Shown: in pieces, positions 35,201-42,452 of the stretch
Layout of the letters: each line of letters starts with the position of its first letter
How positions within the stretch are numbered: the stretch's first letter is position 1
Assembly (NCBI RefSeq): GCF_015706575.1
Contig: NW_024037069.1
Location: forward strand, 34,245,315-34,309,314
Direction: 5' to 3'
Source of the DNA: Patiria miniata
Lineage: Eukaryota; Echinodermata; Asteroidea; Valvatida; Asterinidae
Length of the DNA: 64,000 nt
Made by a program: the position numbers and the translations under genes
Notes under the pieces: model-generated
The model's database searches: none
The model's input: only the letters and a program-made list of their open reading frames with translations
What the model was told of the DNA's origin: nothing

Positions 35201-38200
35201 TTGTTTATTTTGACAAACATAAGCAACAACCATGTCATTATACCAGTAAAGTGACACAGTAATGCATTTCAAAAAAAAATACCAAGACTTTATTTAAAAA
35301 GGCTGGATTAATGTTTTAGAAAATCTGAGCGCTGAGTTTGTTGAGAAGCATGAATATTAAATGCAAACTGACTATTCATACAGGTTGGCTGTGAAGAAAG
35401 TAACAGATCGTTGAAGCAATTCCACTACACCACCTGGCCCGACATGCAGCCGCCAGAGTACCCAGCACCATTGCTCAACTTCCTGCGATTGGTCAATGGA
35501 CATCATAACCCTGGACGCACGATGGTGCATTGCAGGTAAAGTCGAATGTATCAGTAATTACAATGGAACAGCGCCCCCACACTGTTGGCTTGGATGTCAT
35601 GACCTCTGCCCTGTTCAAAATGCAGGTCATGACATCCGGGGTTTTGTGTTCTATCGGTTAAGCTTTGTACACTGGTGATGAATGCGTGATGGTACAGGAT
35701 ATGGCATTTCATTAAAGTTATTTCAAATGTTAATCTTTAATGTTCAGTGTTTTGCTGTTCCATGAGTAATGTATGTTTGCTTAAAACCAATCATATTAAT
35801 GTACATTTAACATATTCCCACCCACCCCCAAAAAAGGATATCGCAAAATTAACTCATAGTAGCAGGGAGAAAAGTCACATTCAGAATTAGAGAATTTGCA
35901 GTTTAGGAGATAGTATATTGTTAACATAATTCTGTAAAACTCCGCAACGCTAAAACGCAGAACAATATTTGGTTACATGTTTTATCTAAACGTGTATTGG
36001 TATTAGTATAAACCTTCCTATAATACTTTTGTTCGTCAATATAAATAAACTGTGGATCTCGGCAGATATTTTGATAAACTTATCTATCCAATTGTGGTAT
36101 TATCTGATGAAATACGCAAAAACACATTTTCTTGCCATTTTTTTGAATTGATGTTTACACCTATATAATCCAGTGCCGGAGTGGGACGCACTGGTACATA
36201 CATCGCCCTTGATTCAATGCAGCTACAAATGGCGCAGGAAGGACAAGTTGATGTTCTTGGCTTCATCTACCAAATGAGACAGAATCGAATCAAGATGGTG
36301 CAGACACCGGTAAGTTACCAATATACTTTTGAACAATCAAACAATAAGCGAAGTGCATGTAGAAATTAGGAGAAACTGTTGTGACTTTTGTTTTGGTATA
36401 CAGTATCGATGGCATGTAGTCTAAAGCACCGAAGTTAGAACCTAGACAGAAGATAGAAGTGCTCGTTTCATTAACCAACTTGTTAATGCAGTTTAATCTT
36501 GTCATCTTTTAGATCGTGCCATTTATTCTGCTAAATACAATTCTAGAAAACAATTCATCAATTGTAAAATGCATCTTTTGTATTCAGGAGCAATACAAGT
36601 TCATCTTTGACGCTCTTCTGGCTGCCTCTGTGACAGGAGACACGACCTACAGCGTTGCAGACTTCCGCCAGAAACTGACGGCTCTGAAAAAGAAGGACAA
36701 AGGGGTGAAGGAAACAGGCCTTCAGAAACAGTTCGCGGTAAGCTAGAAGCCATTTTGGATGTTATGTTTGAGACAATGGGAGGGCGCTCTCTTGAGTCGA
36801 TAAACTCTTCTGTACTTAACCAAATGTACCCATTCCAAATACACCTGTGTACAACTTATCTCAAAGAGGCTATTATCATACTGTTTTAACTATATATGTG
36901 CACCTTTTGATTCCTTCTGCTTGATTTCTGTTTTCAATCAGTAGGCACGTAGGTCCCTTTGTCTCCCCTTATAATGCAAATCAATCAAGTGAAAATCACA
37001 ATTTGCCAAGAAATCATTTTCTCACCCAGCATTTTCTTTTACAATTCAATTGGTTTTTTTTCAGACTTTGATCCAGCTGAGTGACAGGCGAGGTAAAGTC
37101 GAAAATATGTCAGGACAGCTCCCTGAGAACAAGGACAAGAACAGATATCCGGATTTTATACCAAGTGAGTCCAGACAATAATTTGAGCGTCTATGCATTT
37201 ATATCTTTCTGTATCATGAATGTCGCGACAGGCCTACTATTAGCGATCAAGTGCTGTCGAAATGACATTGGTGAACAAACCCGTATGACCAACCCTTAAT
37301 GGCGCAACACCTGATGCTTCTCATCATTTAAGTGAATCACTTATTTTGGCATTATTACATTTTCCAATGCATCATTGCCACCATCAAAATGACCTATTTG
37401 TCACTTCGGGAAGATTTTATCCGTGTTCTTTGAACTAATTATTTCATCATGATTGATTGCTTTTCAGGTGACCGCTCAAGACCATATCTGTTTACCAGTG
37501 TCCAAGAAGATGAAACCAACTACATCAACGCAACCTTTTTGCCAGTAAGTATCTGATTATTTCAGTTAGCACTGAGTACCACAATTATTCACGACTTCCA
37601 ATTTTCGACTACTACAATTATAGGAATTTGTATTTTGTTTCAGGGTGTTTTTTTTTCAAGAACCGGTGAAATAGAAAACATTGCAATGTTTCGCGGTGAA
37701 GCTCAGAAAAAAACTTCAACAAATTCAATTGTCGGTAGTTTTAATGTAGTATTAGTCATGTACAGAAATGACAATATTATGTTTTAACAAAATGACATCC
37801 CTGTTGAGTTGCGCAAAATGGTAAGATTTAACACATTGTTTTTAAATGTCTACACAATATTACTTATTTAAAAAGATTTTCAAATTTCTCTTTCCAAAAG
37901 GGCTACCGTAAAAAGAGCATGTACATCGGTACGCAGATGCCCATGCCCAACACTGTCACTGATTTCTGGCGCTTGATGTACGACCACAAAGCGACCAGCA
38001 TTGTGATGCTGAACACCTTTGATGCCAACGATAAGGTATGAAGACAGCTCATGTCAATCTCATTTCCAAAAGTTACGATGGTTTCTTATCATGAAATATT
38101 AATATGGATTATACGAGTAAATATCCCCTTGCATGATCGACTGATATTTAACGATATTTCAGTACGCAGACGGCTTATTAGGGAGACACTTTTTGCTTAT

Positions 38201-41200
38201 AGGGAGACAAAAAGGTATAATCCAAGTCCTATTTCTGGACATATGTTTAATGTCGCAAATAGAGCCTAAATCGAATCCTCAGTATGCAAAACCCACATTT
38301 ATTTAGTGTAGGTTAGGGTTAAGTGTCATAACATTTCAGAATTGTTTCTGCACACGTTCATGCAATGTCTCCCAATTAAATTATAATATTTACTAACTTA
38401 CCAATTCGCTGGTACGTGATACTTCAGGAGGGTTTTGTATACTTTGGGTGCATATCTTTCTTAGGAGATGCAGAAGATTCGTGTGCTCTTGAATGAAATC
38501 TCCCTGTTCATTTTGAAAACAAAATATTCTCATTTTAGAAATCAAAGACAGGGCTGTTCTCTTTTCATTTAGAAACTATTAGGTGATACATTTCTTATTA
38601 AGTCATAACCTTTTTTCAGAAATTGCTTTAAGAGAACGTCTGTGAACAAAAGAATACCAAGGATTTTAGTATTAAAATAACTCGTTTGTCTTGTGATTAT
38701 AGACCATGTGTCGCTACTGGCCGGAGGAGGGAACCATCAACTTTGGCAAGCTGTCTATCGAACTCATCCAGACCAAGCAATCCGACAGTGTGACACGATG
38801 CACCTTCACGCTAAGGAACACCAATAACGCGGTATATTACACAAAACTTTAACTGCATACATGATCATTTGCATTTATCCCAAAAGTAACATACCGAATT
38901 ATTAAGCTTCCTTGGATATGAAAGATCCTATATTGTTCTTAAAACACATCGTGAAATTATTCCGTCTGGTTTACTGTTATTGGGAAGAAATTAAGAAATG
39001 TTGGTGAATTCCAACCGTCAGTCAATTGAATGATTTTTGTTTCGAAACAAAGATATTAATAGACAAAATCGTGTTTCGTGATCAAAAGGTCGTGCATGGG
39101 TTTATACCGTTTTCTTTGGAAGTGTAATATCCACTGAGCTTAAACTTCCACAGGTTAGGTTTTGAATATTCTTGTTTGGATTTTGAGTGGTGTTATTGGA
39201 AACGAACAAAATGTATGACAAGCAAACGTTCCTATATGCCTTAAATGATATCTGAACTGGTTTTGCATGAATGTAGCCTTGACCAATGCTGTCCTGTCAA
39301 GCCAAGCTTTTTCCTTGAACTGTCCGGCAGTCGTTGCTACTGTCACGGCAACGTACGCCGCTCGCAGCCCCCGGCCCCTGGCTAGCTAGCTCCGCTTGCG
39401 AATTGCCTGTACTGCGCGCGCGATGTGCTCCTAACACAAATCCGCACACGGACGTACGTACACGTACATGTACAGTACATGTACATGACTTGTACAGTAT
39501 ACAGTAACCATGCCGTGGGAGTCACACGGAAGTCTTTCGCCTCGACTGCGACTGCGTATTGGTTACTGCATGGGGTGCACGTAGTACGTACGTACGTAGG
39601 TACTGTATACGTACCGGCAAAGCGCGCGGCGTACGTGTGCCGTGACAAGTACAGTACAGGCAAGCGGAGCTAGCCAGGGGGCTGCTAGCGGCGTACGTTG
39701 CCGTGACAAGTAGGGTAAAACGGCTGCCGGACAGTTCAGGGAAAAAGCTTGGCTTGACAGCATTGGTCAAGGCTAGCATGAATGTTATGTTCCCAGTCCC
39801 AAAGCTTGCTAAACATGTTTTAATGCTCTCGGAGAGCACTGAGCATTAACTATTCTAATATTATTTGGTTAGGTCAGACCAACCCCTAATTAGCACTTTG
39901 GAGATTGTATCTCTAGTGCAAAGGCAGATTCCTTTCCCATCAAGCCCTTGAAAAACGCCTGTTCATAAAATGTGGTGATGTAAGGAGGCTAATAAATTGC
40001 ACTTAGTGGGCAAATTGTTGGTGCTAAGCAAATTTCACGCTATAATGTGATACCCTAGTTGCAAAATTCAAAAAAAAATTGATAAATACATTACCTCAGT
40101 CCAGATGCCAATTACATCGATTTGCTTAGTAGAAAATATAGCAAAGTAACTTGCCGAGCAAGAATCACCAGAGAAAATTATTACACGCCGAACACATCGC
40201 CTGGCCTTTTGGTGGATATTTAGGTTTTACTAGTCAAAGCCTTGCAGCTAATGCTTGTGCATTAGCTGCAAAACTGAGTTTACATCTTTTACAGTCTGAG
40301 AAAGCACGCACCATCATCCAATTCCAATACCACAACTGGCCCTCCGACCAGGAGATACCGAATTCCGTGCCAGGAATGCTGACTCTCATGGATCTCGCTC
40401 GAAAGTGGAACGGAGACAAAGGACCTATTGTTGTCCACTGCATGTAAGTCGAATGGGGAATTCTAGATGTGTGAGGAGTATTGTTAAAAAGTATTACATT
40501 ATGTCTGGGCCGCTGGGTCCGGGTTCGACTTGGATAGTTCTACATTTATTGATTTTAATCTGTTTCTGTCAGGTACCAAAACAGAAGAATTTTGCCAAAC
40601 AAAGCCTATTCAGGTATTTAAACCTACTGGCTCAAAACTTAGATAGAAGCCAAGCATTCGATATCCCTCGCGGAATTTGGCAACTGTAACGAAAAAAAAA
40701 TTAAAGAACGTCTGAATAGTGAGAAAAAGGTGAAAGAAAAAGTTTGTAGATATGAAGACATTTTAATATTGAATATTATTGAAGAGGACTTTTGTCTTCA
40801 GTACTTGCTTGAATGTGTACAACCAATTAACTCTGAGGTGCATGTCGCCGTAAGTAAATCTTATATTAATCCCTTTTATTGTTTCTTTTAAGGAAATTCC
40901 AACCTTGTGTTTTATATTCTTGTCTAGAATTTATACCTTGTGATAGTATTTTTCTTAAATTATTTCAGATCCTTGTTAAGAGATTATTCTGATTCAAGTT
41001 TTCAAGTTATCTGGTTCAAGAGTTATTTGACATCTTTAGAATGTTAACAGTTACTCAAGATGACCATCATATAATGAAAACGTATGTATTGGTTGTTGTT
41101 ATGAATTCAATTTGATTGAGTTTCATTGTTATTTTCATATTTTCTTTTTGCCTTTCTAGGGATGGTCTTGGTAGTACTTCTGTGTACTGCACGTTGATGA

Positions 41201-42452
41201 CGCTGTTGGAACAGTTCAATGTCGAGAAAGTCGTGGACGTGTTCCAAGCAGCTCATCGTCTGCGCATGGTAAACCAAAACATGATGAACTCGCTGGTAAG
41301 TATTGTGTCGTGCTCACACTCTCTCTCTCTCTCCAAGGAAGTTACTCTTGATTTACTTTTATTTATGATGTCATACCCACCATCTTACATCATACTTTTA
41401 AACATTTATCTGGCAGATGTAAGACATATCTTTTGCAGATATAGAGGTACAATTGTTAGCTGTACACAAAGTTGTTGGGTATCATTAACTATTTCGACAT
41501 ATTTTTCTTTGAAAAAAAAGGCAGAACACTGCGTTTTTCCTCACTATGTAGTTGTAGTAGACGGCCATTGTGGTACTCGTATTGGGCCTACTCTAGCATT
41601 AATATTCTTCACTTTTACACTTCTCTCATTTGCACACGTAATATTTCTCGCGGCCTTGGACGGTGGATAGCATTAAGTAGTTGCCTGTTGAGGCTTTCTG
41701 CAATTGACCAGGTTGCCGGTTTTTATTGAGGCAGCCTGTGTAACTAGCTTGACCGCGTTGCCCATTCCGCGTTATACATTTATTAACGTATACAAGTTTA
41801 AGATCTGTACATATTCCCCTATGGTCGATAATTTCTTGCCGTATTTGTAGCTGTCAGCATTACATTTTGTCATCTGTCTTCCGTTGCTGTGTACAAACGT
41901 TCAGAAAAAGACGAAACTTACACGCCAAAAACTGACAATAGTACATAAGACGAAATGAGAGATAGGCACGTGCAGCCGTTAACGACCTCCTTTGTTATGG
42001 TGGGCTACATGCGCATGCGTGAAAATTTTACGATCTAATCACGTCGCGTTTTCGATGATCACATCATGTTCCCTCGTATTCCCCGCCCTGCAAACAGGAC
42101 GCTGGGAAGAGCTAATCTCGTTGAGCTCTCATTGGATAGATTTCGAGTGAACATTTTGCCCCAACGACTAAAACTAGGACCAGAAAATTTAGGGTGAATT
42201 TCAATTGAGTGTATTAAATCTAATTGAGTCCCCTTTTTTCAGCGAACTTAATCATTAAATAGAGTGATTTTACTCTAAATCGGCTAGTCCTTAGTTTTGC
42301 TCTCATTCAGAGAGCAGCTGATGAATTTTACCATTTGTTCGTTTTACCAGGACCAATACGCACTGTGTTACGATGTGATTCAGGCCATGCTGGACTCTAC
42401 TAGAATCTATGAGCCCATAACACCCTCAGCTGGACTGGACTCTATCGCGTAA
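11167..42452 (+). CDS. RPTP gene copy B, complete (Tie-like ectodomain, PTP D1 + inactive D2)
   Basis: I assembled 33 coding exons with GT-AG junctions and matched phases, totalling 4815 nt: a 1604-residue protein plus stop. Exons: 11167-11248, 17104-17217, 24996-25085, 25593-25826, 26445-26768, 26993-27253, 27350-27484, 27597-27752, 28191-28286, 28532-28573, 28863-29171, 30346-30636, 30727-31014, 31160-31377, 31643-31712, 31970-32075, 32399-32478, 32940-33172, 33515-33602, 33927-34003, 34291-34327, 34554-34651, 34940-35059, 35384-35535, 36174-36309, 36588-36737, 37065-37164, 37468-37544, 37901-38035, 38703-38831, 40295-40443, 41160-41295, 42351-42452. Order: signal peptide, FTP lectin-like domain, two Ig-like modules, EGF modules, four FN3, one membrane helix, PTP D1, PTP D2. 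It should be a type I plasma-membrane tyrosine phosphatase. No frameshift or premature stop is seen, so the gene looks functional. Exon limits are by eye; cDNA could alter some. Confidence 0.93.
11745..12115. repeat. Dispersed repeat with C-runs
   Basis: It begins near CAGTGGCGTAGGGCCTATCC and includes C-runs at 11980-11990 and 12075-12085 and a (CA)n-like patch. Copy C has longer C-runs (50240-50261), as expected from homopolymer slippage or sequencing error. No coding potential. Confidence 0.4.
12275..12720. repeat. Repeat family R1, uninterrupted copy
   Basis: It opens with a palindrome (TTCCATTCCATGAGGCGAGG...GTGGAATGGAAC) and closes with ...CAGGTGTTGTATAAA. A second, diverged member in the next intron at 18016-24515 shares the opening, the ATTTGTTTTATA block, the CAATGGAA(G/C)TTCTATT block and the ending. 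That member is split by the DIRS element. It is probably a non-autonomous DNA element; the class is unknown. Confidence 0.6.
13506..14437. mobile_element. 0.93-kb element with long terminal inverted repeats
   Basis: The left end ATCTATATATAAGAG...ACTCGGCCTCCGAG...GGATCCGAGACCGCGG is mirrored on the right by CCGCGGTCTCGGATCC...CTCGGAGGCCGAGT...CTCTTATATATATAGAT. This is an inverted repeat of about 65-70 bp with a few mismatches. I find no transposase and no certain target duplication. Short ORFs inside, including a 208-residue - strand one, show no domain I recognise. The partner at 51788-53422 carries a further insertion. Confidence 0.65.
14335..14366. repeat. Three-copy 10-bp repeat (GCGGGAGCCC)
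   Basis: The unit is present three times here but once in the paralogous stretch (near 53340-53353), so it changed after the duplication. Confidence 0.8.
15550..15614. repeat. 22-bp minisatellite, three units
   Basis: Three near-identical units of AAGCAGGGCGGGGCGTGGGG plus TC. The partner at 54536-54600 also has three units. Confidence 0.85.
16181..16431. mobile_element. TIR element, CATGGGCGTCGC family, with 8-bp duplication
   Basis: A 251-bp element beginning CATGGGCGTCGC and ending GACTCCCATG. It is flanked by exact CACACAGC duplications (16173-16180 and 16432-16439). The interior has C- and G-runs. An 8-bp duplication fits a hAT- or P-type non-autonomous element. The partner is 55168-55416. 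Confidence 0.7.
17104..17217 (+). CDS. Gene B exon 2: start of FTP lectin-like domain
   Basis: Phase-1 exon encoding GLALNLRDKPTNQSTTTD...ENAVDGNLYT. The pattern NLAL(N)...P..QS...A.NAVDGN is the usual N-terminal part of fucolectin/pentraxin-type (FTP, F5/8-like) domains. It ends with a GTAAAC donor. The exact counterpart is 56088-56201. Intron 2 that follows (17218-24995) contains the DIRS retrotransposon. Confidence 0.85.
17754..17845. repeat. Short inverted repeat (CACTGTGTGGAC...GTCCACACAGTG)
   Basis: A 92-bp stretch with CACTGTGTGGAC near the left end, an internal GTCCACACA and a mirrored GTCCACACAGTG at the right end. It may be a small MITE. The partner copy is near 56741-56826. Confidence 0.45.
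18092..18246. repeat. DIRS left inverted terminal repeat
   Basis: It begins TTACCTGTTAAACCTTACAT and is the reverse complement, with scattered mismatches, of 24075-24227. About 45 bp (18048-18091) lie outside it and form the element's left outer end. Confidence 0.85.
18301..18397. repeat. DIRS internal complementary region
   Basis: Bases 18301-18351 are the reverse complement of 18047-18098 with two mismatches. Bases 18352-18397 are the reverse complement of 24201-24246 with one mismatch. The two halves abut, so the region spells out the junction of the element's own two ends and fixes both termini of the insertion. Confidence 0.9.
18578..19651 (-). pseudogene. DIRS tyrosine recombinase, frameshifted
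   Basis: The N-terminal part (19651-19256) resembles the SAM-like core-binding domain of phage-type integrases (STRQSYNSPLRHYYTWCRDK). The next part, from 19205, has the first catalytic arginine in ARRRSELHAL. A third segment in another frame carries HDTR (H-x-x-R, near 18773-18800) and the W...Y box AAWKTPSTFASCY (near 18680-18720). All members of the R-H-R-W-Y set are recognisable, but the pieces lie in different frames. Frameshifts occur near 19256 and near 19010 and are also found in the gene C copy, so this region was broken before the duplication. Confidence 0.85.
19685..21500 (-). pseudogene. DIRS reverse transcriptase-RNase H, degenerate
   Basis: The RT fingers motif (FLTPKKNPGEWRPTLNLKPL) precedes the palm with YLDDW, the DIRS form of the catalytic YxDD box, at about 20900. 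RNase H follows with TDAS and HINVLELLAVRKAL, then a DIRS-typical tail (VYCAQSPDPHAWAMDAL). Lesions shared with the gene C copy: an in-frame TGA after IHNLIE (near 20705), a second TGA downstream, a frameshift at the G-run near 20390 and one near 20020. Lesion private to this copy: a 2-bp deletion at about 21107 that breaks the DLQDAYLHVP motif region, which is in frame in gene C. Confidence 0.88.
21590..23864 (-). pseudogene. DIRS gag-like ORF, frameshifted
   Basis: It starts MAESREAKHVITPPNF with a cysteine-rich head (CGAC, CPRC, then C-x2-C spaced as a zinc-ribbon-like cluster, residues about 19-55). Next come a basic, Ser/Arg-rich linker, a helical region and a C-terminal RG/SR-rich tail (GRGRAF). 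Such ORFs are gag-like by position; no standard capsid domain is obvious to me. The frame is broken near 22873 (intact in the gene C copy), again at the C-run near 22630, and near 22320. Confidence 0.75.
24075..24227. repeat. DIRS right inverted terminal repeat
   Basis: This is the mate of 18092-18246. The remaining 19 bp to 24246 form the right outer end. Because coding is on the - strand, this is the 5' end of the element. Confidence 0.85.
24996..25826 (+). CDS. Gene B exons 3-4: rest of FTP lectin-like domain
   Basis: Exon 3 (24996-25085) reads NDAPNQWWRVDLEAIYCLKK and on through ITIINR, the strong FTP core (WWRVDL..xYxVxxVxIxNR). Exon 4 (25593-25826) completes the domain and ends SLAEVMVVEIQ, matching the usual LCEVEVY end. 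The domain covers residues about 28-170. FTP domains often bind fucose with calcium. The usual binding-loop motif around SCTHT is not visible between exons 2 and 3, so sugar binding is uncertain. All exon junctions are phase 1. Confidence 0.88.
26445..26768 (+). CDS. Gene B exon 5: first Ig-like module (divergent)
   Basis: A 108-residue symmetrical phase 1-1 exon (residues about 174-281). It lies between the lectin domain and a clear Ig domain and resembles the N-terminal Ig-like module of Tie-type receptors in length and position. Only one cysteine (TICAVTL) is apparent, so a standard disulfide is missing and the Ig call is tentative. Confidence 0.65.
26896..26931 (+). CDS. Candidate 36-nt optional exon
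   Basis: A TTTACAG acceptor precedes 36 nt encoding DYGAGEVFLTKD. With a GTAACA donor at 26932 it would keep phase 1 and the frame. The stronger-looking donor 7 nt later (CAG|GTGAGT) would give 43 nt and shift the frame. Skipping it joins exons 5 and 6 in frame. Supported only by phase arithmetic and splice sites. Confidence 0.3.
26993..27253 (+). CDS. Gene B exon 6: Ig domain
   Basis: Phase 1-1 exon (87 residues, about 282-368). It reads ...GESVALQMENV...YRWKHNGDD...VDDGGIYSCFVSG..., which has the Ig tryptophan and the D-x-G-x-Y-x-C motif. The first cysteine of the pair is replaced (VALQM), so the disulfide is probably absent. Confidence 0.85.
27350..28573 (+). CDS. Gene B exons 7-10: Tie-type EGF modules
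   Basis: Four phase 1-1 exons. Exon 7 (27350-27484) is a complete EGF repeat (YNGGICDDKTGTCICAPGF). Exon 8 (27597-27752) carries ACRGRLFCLPDPYGCSCAAG, matching the FCLPDPYGCSC signature of Tie receptor EGF modules. Exon 9 (28191-28286) is a shorter EGF (ECTEGKYGADCKQTCHCPSG). Exon 10 (28532-28573) adds a 14-residue cysteine-rich stub (NCIPLYFGSNCQCS), an EGF remnant. Residues are about 369-511. The role is extracellular, structural or ligand-binding. Confidence 0.88.
28863..31712 (+). CDS. Gene B exons 11-15: four fibronectin type III domains
   Basis: Exon 11 (28863-29171), exon 12 (30346-30636) and exon 13 (30727-31014) are each one FN3 domain with phase 1-1 limits. Exons 14 and 15 (31160-31377, 31643-31712) form the fourth, split in phase 0. 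FN3 marks are the B-strand tryptophans (VSWQPD, LSWREV, FSWSQP, LQWSEP) and F-strand tyrosines or equivalents (STYMVYIRPL, SMYEIQIFAK, TNYSFQVAAN, ETHFLQVQAE). N3 and N4 have the SAGAGPYS / SVGAGPWS turn. Residues are about 512-903. The intron after exon 11 holds a hAT remnant. Confidence 0.92.
29218..30233 (+). mobile_element. hAT-family DNA transposon remnant in an FN3 intron
   Basis: A 1016-bp element starts CAGTGTTGGCG and ends CCTACAACACTG. It is flanked by exact 8-bp duplications AGTGTTAC (29210-29217, 30234-30241). Inside, a + strand frame ending near 29906 reads SKSCGLQISEKSGTTSNFNK, like the second half of a BED zinc finger found at the start of hAT transposases. The transposase catalytic part is missing, so the element is an internally deleted derivative. 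The ends are rich in GTACTCG motifs. Confidence 0.85.
30322..30342 (+). repeat. (TG)n microsatellite at a 3' splice site
   Basis: About ten TG units lie immediately before the CAG acceptor of exon 12, in place of an ordinary pyrimidine tract. Confidence 0.9.
31970..32075 (+). CDS. Gene B exon 16: transmembrane helix
   Basis: It encodes AKKFEVPSQ then a 25-residue hydrophobic run (residues about 913-937, rich in V, A, L, I) ending VVYKR, a stop-transfer pattern. This gives a type I topology, with ectodomain outside and phosphatase domains inside. The exon is phase 1-2. Confidence 0.92.
32399..33172 (+). CDS. Gene B exons 17-18: juxtamembrane linker
   Basis: Exon 17 (32399-32478) begins RRRARQGKQHSDESDIPL, a basic stretch just inside the membrane. 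Exon 18 (32940-33172) starts VNSNVNDGAAV, is basic and Ser-rich (HRHKSKSPRKPRQK), and ends with the PTP lead-in LAEYIRQKEAMGDNGFLADY, which matches RPTP D1 starts (F..EY..L). I chose the acceptor at 32939 because the nearby TTAACAG at 32946 would break the frame. Confidence 0.82.
33515..36737 (+). CDS. Gene B exons 19-26: catalytic PTP domain D1
   Basis: Eight exons encode a complete classical PTP domain (residues about 1044-1329). The motifs in order are KNRYVNVIAYDHSRV (substrate pTyr loop), DYINACYI, DIWRMVW, the WPD loop TTWPDM (Asp about 1203), the signature HCSAGVGRTG (Cys about 1233, Arg about 1239) and the Q-loop QTPEQYKF. All residues needed for the two-step cysteinyl-phosphate mechanism are present, so D1 should be an active tyrosine phosphatase. 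The exon break inside HC|SAG is shared with D2. Exon 19 uses a weak GTGTGT donor. It acts on cytosolic phosphotyrosine proteins, substrates unknown. Confidence 0.95.
37065..42452 (+). CDS. Gene B exons 27-33: PTP domain D2, pseudophosphatase
   Basis: Seven exons (37065-37164, 37468-37544, 37901-38035, 38703-38831, 40295-40443, 41160-41295, 42351-42452) encode the second PTP domain and a short tail ending PSAGLDSIA and TAA. Conserved parts are KNRYPDFIP, NYINATFLPG, DFWRLMYDH and RYWPEEG. The WPD loop is NWPSDQEIP, and the signature is HCMDGLGST: Cys about 1525 is kept but the CX5R arginine is Ser about 1531. In most RPTPs D2 has little activity and regulates D1 or binds partners. Here loss of the arginine makes catalysis very unlikely. 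Copy A has Ile at this site. The frame is otherwise open, so D2 is maintained. Confidence 0.93.
39274..39775. mobile_element. Foldback element with 9-bp duplication in a D2 intron
   Basis: A 502-bp element with arms of about 150 bp. The left begins TAGCCTTGACCAATGCTGTC and the right ends with its inverse, GACAGCATTGGTCAAGGCTA. It is flanked by GCATGAATG on both sides (39265-39273, 39776-39784). The centre is GC-rich and full of ACGTAC/GTAC palindromes. A 9-bp duplication suggests a Mutator-like non-autonomous element. The apparent ORFs here are arm artefacts. Confidence 0.8.
40242..40271. promoter_or_regulatory. Perfect 13-bp hairpin before a D2 splice acceptor
   Basis: TTGCAGCTAATGC and GCATTAGCTGCAA pair perfectly around a TTGT loop. 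The stem ends 23 nt before the acceptor AG of exon 31 (exon start 40295), in the branch-point zone. It may influence splicing or be a leftover of an element. Confidence 0.45.
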
